The translations under genes were made by a program, and so were the position numbers. A stretch of 64,000 nt of DNA. Source: Lineus longissimus (taxonomy: Eukaryota > Nemertea > Pilidiophora > Heteronemertea > Lineidae). The first letter of the stretch is position 1. Every line of letters begins with the position of its first letter. The notes under the pieces are model-generated. The model was not told where the DNA came from. It worked only from the letters and a program-made list of their open reading frames with translations, and made no database searches. Below are positions 36,199 to 47,665 of the stretch, piece by piece. The stretch is taken from assembly GCF_910592395.1 (NCBI RefSeq), contig NC_088313.1, positions 12,068,937 to 12,132,936 of the forward strand, read 5' to 3'.

Positions 36199-37875
36199 GT
36201 GAACTTTCTCATGTTCAATCGGTTGATACTCTTTTAATCAACATGACCATGTACCTGAAATTTGTGAAGGTACTGCAAAGAGTCTATATAATTCAGATTT
36301 ATCAATAGTTTTTTATAATATTGCGGAAATTTTGTGCACAAATTAGCGAAAGTTGGTGCTCGTCTCATGTCATTTTAGAGCGAGAAATTTGTTTCCGTCG
36401 ATCTCTACCACTGAAAAATCGCTTGCATAGCTTCGAAGTTTTGTGCAAATAAGTATCTGAACTTGGTTTCAAATAGTCTAGAGAGTTACCTTTGTGGTGA
36501 TACATATAGTATGTGATAAATATTTGTGGAATTTGTGAAATTCGGCTTTCAAACGTGCCGATAATGCAAGCGATCTCACGTGAATTTTGCAAGTCCTGAT
36601 TTGTCGACCGGGTGTCAAGAATCACTCGCCTTAATTCAGTTCAAAGATCGAAAATAATATCTGAACTTAGTTTCAAATAGCCTACGCAATTATCATTTCG
36701 GTGATATATAATGCATGCATGTAATAATTGATTAATCTGCCTAAAACGCGCAATTAAAACGGCGAAAGATCTTGATAAACACCGCTGGTGGCGGTCGCAC
36801 TAAATAACGACCGGTAGGGTCCGAAGTCTGGCGGAGAAAAAAAGGTAGCGCCCGGAGGTTGAAACGGGATTTTTATGCACTTTTAACTGTATATTTATGT
36901 TGTTTAGATGTATTTCTAACAGTTCTGTAACTTTGATGACCAAGCTTGCACCCAAAGTTGGTAAAATTGATGCTTGTTTATGGACTGCGCGAGCTACCGG
37001 AGAATTCGCCGTCGGCCATTTTGGCTACGGTCCCCGAGTTGTTGTGGTTGGCAATTTTGCAACAAATCTCGCCATTTACGTTTGTTTTCTCCCTATCTGG
37101 TCATTGGCCGGGAAAAAAATTATTTTGAAAGTCACATTATACATCGTAGTATGAATTCCACTGCAGTTTCGTTAGGCAGCAATGCTCATGTTTTTGGTTT
37201 GCAATCCTGTACTGTCTACACTGCGCTGTGCATGGTTGTACTGTTGGCTGTAAAAAAAGACAAAAACGATAGCCTAAGAGGATAACTCAACAGGCCCTCA
37301 TGATTCAATTGATGGACACCTTATTTGATAGTACCTCATCATTAAGTCCACTAGATCCTGTTCTGTCACATGTCGTAGACGATAGACAATTTCCAAAATG
37401 TAGTACACCACTCGCTCATCTTTAAGCCCAGCTCTCGGCTCACATCATATGGGCACGGTTGGCTGTTGAGTGTTATGGTTCAGTCTGTGAGACTAATTTA
37501 AAGAGGTTACACTTTAATTTTGAATTGGAAAACAGCCCACAGGACTGACTTTTCACTGAGTAATAAGTGTGCCCTTCAAAGGTTAAGTCTCTTTCTGGAT
37601 TTGCTTCCATAGATGCCTTGTTCAGGATATCATCTGACCGATGCCTGGTCAAGCACAGACTGTATCCGGTGGTGTACATTTCCCCGTCTATGTCACCCTT
37701 TTTTATTCAGTCAGTGTTAATTTCTCTTATCTTTTTTTACAGATTTACTGTTGTTGGTTATTGCAAGAGGAGTCGTTGGCACATTTCAAGTCCAGGAAAG
37801 CACTTGCTGTTCCCACATTCAGAGTAAGGTGTGCTTACTCGTTTTACTGCTTTCCATTCCCGGAGAGCGTTATCA

Positions 37876-37955
37876 AATATCTGCCGCAAGGCTACAAATA
37901 TCTGCCGCAAGGCGCTTCAAATATCTGCCGAAAGGCATCAAATATCTGTCACACC
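37876..37955. repeat. Four tandem units of about 21 bp
   Basis: CAAATATCTGCCGCAAGGC and variants. Several overlapping plus frames run over it and owe their length to the repeat. Confidence 0.85.
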
Positions 37956-38194
37956 AATAAAGTTCATTTTGTTAACCAACTCTTTATCTTATCTTTTCTT
38001 CACATACAAAAAAGACCGTCCCAAAAATTTGGCTGCATCCACTTCATCAATGTCCAGACAACAGTCGGTTCATTTGACCATTGTAAAGCACCAGGCCCCA
38101 CCTCACAAAATACACTGTAATAATTATGTACCTTGTGTCCATGTGCATGTTATTAGTTCCACCTACGCTGCATGAAGACAAGGACTCCACTCTT

Positions 38195-38287
38195 TGACGT
38201 CACCACACAACTCCTTGACGTCATCACACACCCCACTACTGCAACAGCAATAGAAATGACTTTACGTCATATAGCAGGGTGACGTCA
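38195..38287. promoter_or_regulatory. Cluster of four CRE/ATF-type sites
   Basis: TGACGTCA at 38195-38202, 38216-38223 and 38280-38287, plus TTACGTCA at 38262-38269, within 93 bp. The sites are inside the 3.7-kb TIR element, about 475 bp from its right end. A promoter function is inference. Confidence 0.55.
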
Positions 38288-38772
38288 ACTCAGTACTTCA
38301 GCATGCACTGATATAGCAAGAAGGTCTTCGCACCAGCACTTCTGCGTGCTAGACGTTATAGCTTCACGTTGCCTCATAATAACGGTACCGACACACACTT
38401 GGCCCTTGCCTTCACCTATCCATTTCAGCTGAGCGCCAGGCCCTTGGGCCTCTTGTTATCATGAAATGCTGCCTTTGAAACGAACCCAACCTTGCCGGCC
38501 AATCAACCAGGCGGACGAGGCACAACAGGCCGATACAATATACATGTTCTGTATTAAGTACGTTATCTGTCATGCACACCCAAAAATATCTTCCTGCAAG
38601 ATGATTCACAGGTAATTCAAATATAAGAAAACAAACTTTGAAAAAAAGATGGCGCAAAGCAACTATTGATATGGTCCCCTAATTCCAAACCTTAGATTCT
38701 ATTGACTCATGAGAAAACCCCCAGTCTGCAGACGGTATGCAGCATGCATTTTCTGCCCGCCGGGTAGAAAAC

Positions 38773-41700
38773 GGTGCTCAGAACAAATGTCGAAAGACGA
38801 AGTTAAATGTTGTAACAGTCCTCGGGTATAGTAAGAGTCGCCTGTTTGAACAAAGAAAACTTGTTAATTGCTTTATGACTGTTGGTGAGATTTTGAAGGG
38901 TGACTTGATCTGGACGTAACATTCGTCGTTCATATCTTTGATGTTGCTATATTTTCGTAAACGAGGTGACTGTATTTTAAAGAGGAATGGTTTCGCCGAT
39001 CTAAGGCCGCTTAAATCTTTTTACTTTTTATTTGACGCACAGGCTAAGCATGACCATCTGGCAAATGGGTGTCGTTGTGTACAGGAATGGCGTCTAACGA
39101 CCATGCGCTTTTTTGGAACCTGACTTGAATATTTAGAAACTGTCTTTAGAGCAGTGAAACTTGAGTTATGTATTTACACATGTGTATGTAAACGTGCAAA
39201 TTATGTATCTACATGTAAACAATAGTCCGCGTAAATAATGCAATTTCTCGTGAATAAGGTGTGACTCGTAAATAATGTATTGAAGTGTGTACATGATTAT
39301 TAATAAGAACTTGATCGTTTAAAAGCATGTACCTTCATACAGTAAAATGTAATGTATTACTCAAAACTGTGAGATGACAATAAATATGTATATTTTTGTT
39401 GCTAATTACAAATTGCAAATTCCAATCGGATAGAAACAATGAGAAATTTGGACGAATCCTATGTGGGCTGTGAATATTCTTAACCCATTAAGTAGCCTTG
39501 AGTACTAAATGCTAAATGCACTCCGCCTATCGATATTTCAAAATATTTGAAAGTATTTTATATTTTCTGTATGACGTTATAGTAAGAAAAAAACTGAATC
39601 TCAGATGTGCTTTGATCTCTTCTCAGTGACTATTCAATAAATTATCGAATCTGATCATTTCATACTGCCAGTAGCTGATAAGTAACGAGATAAGGCAGCT
39701 CTGTGATAGATATGATCGTTGAAAAATGAGTAGGCCCCGGGAGAGACTTTGTGCCATACATGTAGAAGACCGTCGAACACGGCAATGTCAATCGAGTCTC
39801 CCCCATTTGAATGACGTTGGAAACACCTAAAGTATTTATCGCCATCTAGTAAAACCAGTGGGTTTAAATACACTCCGCCTATCGATATTTCAAACTAGGC
39901 CTATTTGAAACTTCAATTTTACGGCCGGAAGAACATCTGCTACTACTTGTAAATATGCGGTAGGTTTAAGTAACATCGGCCGTAAAAATGAAGAAAACAT
40001 ATACATTGTACCGTCCTCTGCTCTTGATTGGCTAAGACGGATTTTTTTGCGTGAGGTAGGCCTATTTCTGCGGTAGATTTCTGCGGTCGGTATTATATCG
40101 CCCGATAAATTCGATGCGGTTGGTATTTTATCGGCCGATTAATTCTGATTTATGTCCCCTCTCGCCTACCATGTACGTGCAGTTTTTTTTATTGGAACTT
40201 TTCATTATGAGTGGCGATCGCGTCATCATTATAAAAGCATTTTCACTCTAACCCCAAAATTCTGTCACGAAGGCAGTTGTTTTTATTCGATCCACGGCCC
40301 ACTGGTTTTGAAATTAAAACTTGTTTTTATCTCCTCAGTTTTCGACTAATTAGTTCCCTCAGCCCTGAATAGAAGTCTTTAATATCCTTTAGACATTTAC
40401 TGAGCATCAAAAGAATTATGCGCAAGATTACAACAAAAACTATGGAATCGAATGAGCAAACTAAAAACAACATATCTGGTATGAAAAGAAGGGTCAAATT
40501 TTGTATCCTAGTTCTGATACCTTGTACCTCTCGCGTCTTAAACAAACAGCACAGAACGTCACTAAGATACAAGAATATACGCACAAATTTCAAATCGGGT
40601 GCTTTATTTGGGGAATGTTTCACCTCACCCAACTCAAACATAGTTGTAGTTTATCTACGGTATTGGTCAACTAGCTTTTTTACAAAATTAAGGTTCAATA
40701 GTGATGCAGTAAGCTGCAATAAAGATATCTTACTAGGTGACACAAAAAAAGATTATGCACCTTTGAATTTGATTAAGAAATTTACCCAACCATCTATGAT
40801 TGTTGTTATGTGAATTTTAAAACCAAATTTCATAATCTTGTTTAGGTAACCTTCTATATACATTTTCAACGTTGTGTGTGCGTGTACAGCAATTTAAATA
40901 TTTCGCATAACATGATGGTATGTATAACCATACATGTATAACCATACATGCAGTGCTATGTATAAGAGTATAATCCTCATATGATTTACAAATAAATACA
41001 ACTCTTGATTATCAACACAACTGTTAATCATTCTTGATGTTAATAAGTATAGTACATGTATATGTTGTGCATTCAGATTTATATTTCTTATACGCGGAAG
41101 CAATACTTTTCATGTACATGTGCATGTTATCCAAATGTATCAACTTTTGATGTTTTGTACAACGATATCATGTGCTATGAATGTGATTTAAATGTAACAG
41201 TATGTGTTACAAATTGCATGTATCACAGCGACGTGAACAAAAAGTGTATCCTTGATATTTGAAGTAAACTTCGTTATTCTAATTTGGGCTGTTGCTTTTT
41301 TATGATTATTCAAATAGCTGTTGTTTATCATTTTGGCGAATGATATGCATCGGAGGGAAGATTTTCCAAAACCAAAAATATTAAATTCAGAGTGAAATCC
41401 GCTGGCGAAATATTTCACATACCCCAGAGTTTAATATCTTTTTTAAGGCCGGAGTTATATAGGATTCACGTTGTCACCTATCCTGTTTCACTTGTCACAA
41501 GGTAACTGACTCAGGCTTGAAAACATGATGTGAGGGTGAACAATCAAGTCTCTCGATGCTCGCAACATCACTCCAGTAAGCAGCCATTCGTTTATCGTGT
41601 TGATACTGACGGACATCGAAGAGAAAATCACATTAGGCCAGGTTCATCCTTTCACTTCCTATTTCCGTCCTGCCCAGCCAGTTGGATATGGCGAAACTGG

Positions 41701-41997
41701 ACGTTAATTAGAACCTGCAACGAGGAAAGCAGACCGAAAAAAGAAGACGAACTGTCGATGATCACGGCTGTCTGATGATCAGGGGTCAGTATTCTCGTTA
41801 CATATATGTAGGAAATGTTTTACTCAGCATGTCATGGCGTTTCTTGTATCCGTTCGAGTCCTACTTATCTTTCCCCAAAAGTTGTTTCGTGTCTTCTTGC
41901 ATTTACTGGAATTATGTGGTCGTTTATACGTTTGTACGTTTATACGTACGGTGGCTCCTAAGTGCCAGAACGAATAAGAAGTAAGAAAATGAAAATA
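38773..41997. other. Non-coding stretch with unassigned frames
   Basis: A 131-codon plus frame at 40418-40813 and a 104-codon minus frame at 40327-40641 overlap each other; both are AT-rich and domain-free. Short TACATGTA arrays occur near 40920-41120. Confidence 0.35.
39516..39895. repeat. 24-bp direct repeat pair
   Basis: CACTCCGCCTATCGATATTT with the following CAAA occurs near 39518 and 39869, about 350 bp apart; each is followed by a different small TTTGAAA mirror. Confidence 0.6.
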
Positions 41998-42201
41998 TTA
42001 AAGGGCCATAGGCAGCAGCTAGGCAGGCAAGATAAAGTTACACAAATTCGCCAATAGGGGTCTCTCACATCCCACTGTATGTCGAAATGATTCACGCTTG
42101 TTCGAGCAATATATTAAGTACTGAATCTGACATGACCCAGGGCACTTACAGTGTATATTAATCACCTGAAGATGGCCAAATTAGCATATATTCCCCTTTA
42201 A
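41998..42201. mobile_element. TTAA MITE, copy B
   Basis: 204 bp, TTAAAGGG ... CCCCTTTAA, clearly homologous to 20743-20956. The TTAA ends suggest mobilisation by a piggyBac- or Kolobok-type transposase. Confidence 0.85.
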
Positions 42202-42444
42202 GAAATATGAAAATAAAATTGCATGGTCGAAAAATATTTTCTAACCATTTTTTTTAATGCAAACAAATTACAGAATATTGCAATAAAAAATGTTCGGTGA
42301 AATCGGCACGTAGGCCTATAGGGCCGATGCTAGCAGTTTCTATGAAGCCTTAGCCGAGACACATCCCGTTCAGGATCATGACGCCAACCCTATCCTTTCA
42401 GGTTCTATATCTGACAGACTGAGGAAAACGGCTTTCCAAATCAC

Positions 42445-42719
42445 CAGTGGCGGATTAAGGGGGGGGGGTACGTGAGGCGCCCCCCCCCCCTTCGTCGGCG
42501 AGCAAAGATTTTGTAGGGGTGGGCGCCTCCCTAGAAGTAAATAACTACTTCTGATGTTAGCTCTCAGCTGCCCGAAAACGCATATCTCGCAATTTCCAAT
42601 ATTACTGAGGAAGGGCAGGTCCCCCGGCCACCTTCCCAATATCGTGTTTTCAGTGCACTCTGGCTGGAGCCGCCCCCCCCCCCCCCCCCATCATCCGCAA
42701 ATTCCTGGAACTGCCACTG
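42445..42719. mobile_element. CAGTGGCGGAT-type repeat with C/G tracts
   Basis: Begins CAGTGGCGGATTAAG and ends AATTCCTGGAACTGCCACTG, so the ends are inverted. It contains a poly-G (42459-42468), a poly-C (42480-42490) and a 17-bp poly-C (42673-42689). Elements beginning CAGTGGCGGA with G-rich interiors are common in marine invertebrate genomes. The glycine- or proline-rich frames over it are artefacts. Confidence 0.7.
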
Positions 42720-45700
42720 ATTACCCTGGAACCATGTGTACATGTACTCCCGTCTACTTTGTTTTACTCGTGACCCGCTCAAATCGTAATGGAGAAATAA
42801 CATGCCCGCCATGCAGTGTTAATACGAGTCTAGGCTAATAAAACATGAGTAAAGATCGAGCAGCAACATGAATAGCAATCGCAACTAGATCTATGGCATT
42901 TTCCTCTCATCATCCGGGATGACCTTAAATAACCTGCCATGCAGAAAAGCAATTTGCAACGGGATTGAGCAGGATGGTGTCGTTGAAAGCAGAATTCTCC
43001 TAGGTCTATTACTCTACGGATTTTAAAGCCGATTCGTTCGGTCAAAAATATGACACTCGGATCTGAAAATTTCCAGAAAACCTTAAACAATAGGGTATTC
43101 GAAAACGCTGGATCACTTGACTGCTGGATTCACTGGATCTCCACCGCCTGGATTTTAGCTGGCACTGCATGTTGTACTGTAGTGTACCCTACCGGTAGGC
43201 TGCAGTGCATGTCTCAATACTCAGCCTCGTGCTGCCGTGTCATTACCACAACTGTCTAATCGAATGCGCCGACACAAGAACATAATCATTCACACGTTGA
43301 CTTAGGGAGTTCTTCAGCTGCAATACAAATCTTCTGTCAGTTTTGTAGTTCACGTGGAACCTCCGGTAATAGTCCGGCGATTTCTCTGGTGAAGAGTCTT
43401 AGGCTTAGGAATCCATGTTGACAGTGCCAGTGTGTGCACTTGATCGAAGCACATAGTGTACATTTGCTGGGAGAAGATTAGGCCCAGGACTTTTTTATGT
43501 TAAAGCCACACGTCAAGGCAACATATCACTTTCCATGGTCACATTTCTCATCCATTTTTCAACTGTGAAGTGTACGAGCCGACCCTTAGTCTATAGCAGC
43601 ATATGCTTGCAAATGCCGATAACAACACCAGTTTCCAAAGGAGTGTCGGGTGACAATAATTGTATGAGCGCCCACACAGAGGTGAACTATTACACAATTT
43701 ATGTGAACATACCTATAGAATTCTTGCCTTCTACACGATCACTCCTTACTCATTCCGTCTATAGAATGTCATCGTAGACCCGAAGCCATGGTTCTTGCGT
43801 GATAGAAGACAAAGTGTGATTTTTTTTCTCATGTTGCTGACAAAAGTATCGTATGAAACAGGATCTGATTAATCTGATGATATTATGGGTGGTTTTTATG
43901 CCATGTATGCTACATTATAACGTGATTGTCGAAGATGCTGTCGGGTAAAAAAGCAGTGAGCACAAAAAGTATCTTAAATATCACTAAGCAACCAGAGATG
44001 GAGATCTACTAGTTGCAGCTGCCTGCAGTAATAATAGGTCATCGCCTGTGCGACTTACCTTGAATTTATCCAATCAATACCCGGTTTTACCCGCATACGG
44101 ACAATATCATGATTTTGTCGCTCCTCGCAGCGACACTAATATAGCAGGAAGGTGCGGTAAAATATGTCTTTCGCGTGGCGCGCACCATTCCATTGTCTTT
44201 TGTGTTCGAGTACAAATGTCAGAACAAATGTTCTACCTTACAGCCCGAGAGGTACTAAATGTATATACATTTGGCAAATGGCATTAGACAATTGAAATTG
44301 CAAGACACCGAGGGCAATATGCATGTTTTCTTCTATATATCACAGCTCAGCTCTGTACGACATCATCACAAGACCCACCCTGTGGTATTTACAACGAGAC
44401 GCCCAGAGCTATAGGGACGATAACCTGTGACATTTTCCTCCGACATAAAAGAAGACACTTTCCGCATGCATCCGTTACGATTCCTAGCAATAATGAATAA
44501 TAGGTATAGATCCGGCGATAATCTTTATAGAGAGGGCTCGGAAAGGGAGAGATTATTTCATTTTTAAGAAGGAACGATAATGGGAAACTGTCTAAGACCC
44601 TTACATATATTGGCAACTCGCAACAGTTTGCTGACCTTTTCTGTGTTAGAAATGTACAGTCAAGAAATGAAAACAATTGGATGATTTGCCAGTCTTGACA
44701 CTAGAGGCACTGATTTCGTTCGTTACAACGCCTCTAGTACTAGTAAGTTGCCACCATCTTGAAAAAAGTACTTTTCGATTTACAAAGAGGCTATCGCATC
44801 ACCACGTAGCCCGCGAAAACGATTGCTGCCCTACGCGGCATTTATTATTCTCCGTAAAATTACCTGAAAACACACCAAAAAGTGTCAGGTTTTATTTACA
44901 AAGATCATATTTTGTTATTTATTGATAAAAATAAACAGTTTTATTAAAGAAGCTGGCCTGAGAGCTGAATAAGACTGACAGTCTGAACTGGTGACGCAGT
45001 AGATGACGTATTATAGGCTTGTCAAAAACCTGAATTTAAGGACGCCGATATCCAAGATGGCGGCTATTGATCAATTCCAGTGTCTGAACTTTGATTTAAA
45101 TTTCGTCACTGTGCGTGTTTGATGGCCGCGTACCTGTAATACGGTTTTAAGTCGTTTCCCCTTTAAAACCGTACTTTCTACATGCTCGTAACTTTTTCCG
45201 AGACGTAATCCGGGAGGAACGCTTTCTAAGCCAATAGACCTATCCCAGCCTGCCAAACCAAGAAATTTTCGTTGTACGTTATGCATGATAATTTAAGGAA
45301 TGGAGCCTCAAAACCACAAAAGTAAACCAATTGGACTGAAACTTTATCTTTTTCTTCATTTTAAACACAGCTTATTCTCAATTTAAGAAAAATTATGTCT
45401 GAAATGGAAAGTACCCTTCAACTGGTATGGTTAGACCACGTATTGATTTCAAACTGTACAAACGCGTGCTGATTGGTTTAATAGAGGTGCGTGACCTGAT
45501 GATTTGCCTATGGAGTTAAACCGGTTACTATGAAATGATCTCTACTATTAATAAACTGAACAGGAGATGTCCCAAGTAAAAGAGATAGAGACTAACTACA
45601 CATGCACCAGAATCAACACCGATACATGCACTAATGAAATTGATACAAGTTCACACGCATTAGTGAGCAGGGGCTAATGTCGTTACAAAAACGACTAGAG

Positions 45701-46455
45701 AAAGATCATCATCATCAATATCTAAATCAAGACAAAAAATTCAGAATAACTTAGTCATGACACAGAAGAGCAACCACTTGGACTGCTCACAAAGCTTGAC
45801 AGAGCTTAATCTTTGATTTCTAACTGAATGTCACATTCCATACTGTCTCGGTATGAATGCACAATCCATAAGTCACAATAAGTGCCACAATGCGACTTAC
45901 AACAGCGCACGCGCATGATATTTTCAACTGAGTTTGCATAATGATGTCTTAAAGATAGAGTCCTATTCTATCCTCGACAAGGCGTCTGCTATCACGTTAT
46001 CCTTTCCTCGAATATGTTGAATGTCGATATCGAATCCACCATCTCATAAGTCTAGCATTATGATTTAGCATTTCATGAGTTATGATCTGTATACATAACC
46101 ACGGTATGCGATGGAGAATCTACATAAATACACAGAAAAATGCTGCAGAGAGAGGATCAGCGCAATTTATGTATTGTAATATTTCAAATACATATATACG
46201 TACAGTACGCTTGTGATAAGATGATTTGATCTGTGAAATATAAACAAAAAAATTCTTTACAGAAATAGTTCAGTTGCTCGCACGGGTTGAAATGCTGTTA
46301 GTTAAGAGATTTGGGCACGGGGTTGAATAAATTATTAAGTAACGAAAAAAAGGTCTTCACACAGCAGAGGTTTGATTGGTTGCTCTAAAATAGGCATTGT
46401 TACCTTGTTGTCGGCATTGAGTTGTCATTTCGCTCAAAACCTCGGCTATCGACTC
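42720..46455. other. Non-coding stretch, nothing recognised
   Basis: Frames up to about 95 codons without domains or matching splice sites. No repeat family was linked to it. Confidence 0.4.
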
Positions 46456-47665
46456 GACGCAAGGACCAAATGCGCCGCGTAGCGGCAAAATAGCGAAGCT
46501 GGCGAAACATTTATAACGGGTCACCGTGATCTCATTATGGACTTATAAGGCCAGAGTCCTCTATTAAAACATGTGTACATTACGTGTACATTGTTGTGCA
46601 TGGGTTTTGGTAAAAAAAAGTACTCATTGGACCAATCAATCTGCACAAAATTTTATATGTGTCAAGAAGAACCCTTTGCCAATAGCATAATAAAGTTTTT
46701 AAAAATTCCAATACCGATTGCCTGAGAAAAAAAGATTTCCGTACACCATATCCATCAAAACGTCACTGGCGCATTGATATGGCCCTGTCAAAGTACAAGT
46801 TCTAAACTGACCAGTGAGACCACATTTTCTTAAATATATTATCAAAAAGCATATTTCTGTGATGGCCTGACTCTGTAGATTAAGAATCAACCACAGATTG
46901 AGAATTAATTCCACTTTGGTCCATCCCAGCCATGTATTTACCACAACTTGACATTTTGATAAGCTCTATGTAACTGAGCCACACTTCCGGTCGTGGATGA
47001 ATACAGGTCTCTGCCCATAAGCGTGATTATGGGGTTGTAACTATTTTGCTGTATATTGTCACGAGGAAAGAAAAGCACGCGACCTAACGCCAACCTTTTT
47101 ATGTAAAGTGATAATTAGAAGGTATATAGTTCAGGAAATGTTAATAAATAATCATTCCTTATCATCTTTTGAGAGCATTTTTAATTGTAAAAAGTATTTG
47201 CCTACGTCACAGCGTCTCTGCAATGGGCATTTTTATCACAGTAGTCTCGCCAGCCAGACCTTCTTCACTTATCAGTCTGGCGCAAGCCAGGCGTTATTGT
47301 ACTAGACCTGGACACTTTCCACCACAATGTATCTGGGCCGAAGAAACACTGCGAAAGATTACCTCGAGCTGGAGCTAAGAATAGATTATGCTAATGAGCA
47401 TACTTCTACATTGAGTTTTCCCAGAATGGTGCATATCGCGCGATATAGTCTAATACCATTAGGCCTCGCGTAGTGGCGCTGAGGCGGCCGCTGTAATCAA
47501 GAGAGTGGTTGAGTCACTCTGTGTTATGATGAACCTAACCAAAATTGCTTTCATTTTCGCATTGCTACAATGAAAGACCTAATACTGAAATCACATGTCT
47601 GTCGACTGTGCTTTCAGAGAGACTGGCATCATGCCTAGTCTCTCTTAAAGCACAGTCAACAGACA
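46456..47665. mobile_element. Interspersed repeat, copy 2, interrupted
   Basis: The inverted homologue of 5611-6346, about 41 kb away. A 469-bp block (46548-47016) is inserted relative to copy 1. The far end (about 47598-47665) folds into a hairpin: a GACTGTGCTTT/AAAGCACAGTC stem continuing through AGAGAGACT/AGTCTCTCT to a GGCATCATGCC core. Confidence 0.85.
46548..47016. mobile_element. Insertion inside the interspersed repeat
   Basis: The block is present only in copy 2 of the repeat. Its ends, GGCCAGAG and CTCTGCCC, form a short imperfect inverted pair and ATAA-like bases flank it, suggesting a small transposon insertion. It has no coding capacity that I recognise. Confidence 0.6.

Larger units (their letters stand above)
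35084..38762. mobile_element. 3.7-kb TIR element with exact 50-bp TIRs
   Basis: Positions 35084-35133 and 38713-38762 are identical inverted repeats (CGGCGGGCAGAAAATGCATG...). GGTAGAAAAC lies immediately outside both ends (35074-35083 and 38763-38772), an exact 10-bp target duplication. A further inner block (GAATTAGGGGACCATAT) is also inverted between the two sides. Long TIRs with a 9-10-bp duplication point to the Mutator superfamily. No transposase frame was recognised, but the interior holds splice-like and CRE-like sites. The identical ends imply a recent insertion. Confidence 0.93.

Noticed and set aside
40327-40813. 131- and 104-codon overlapping opposite frames
   Set aside because: AT-rich, no domain, no splice or promoter context; either could be chance.
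42376-42838. Glycine- or proline-rich frames
   Set aside because: Generated by poly-C/poly-G tracts inside the CAGTGGCGGA repeat.
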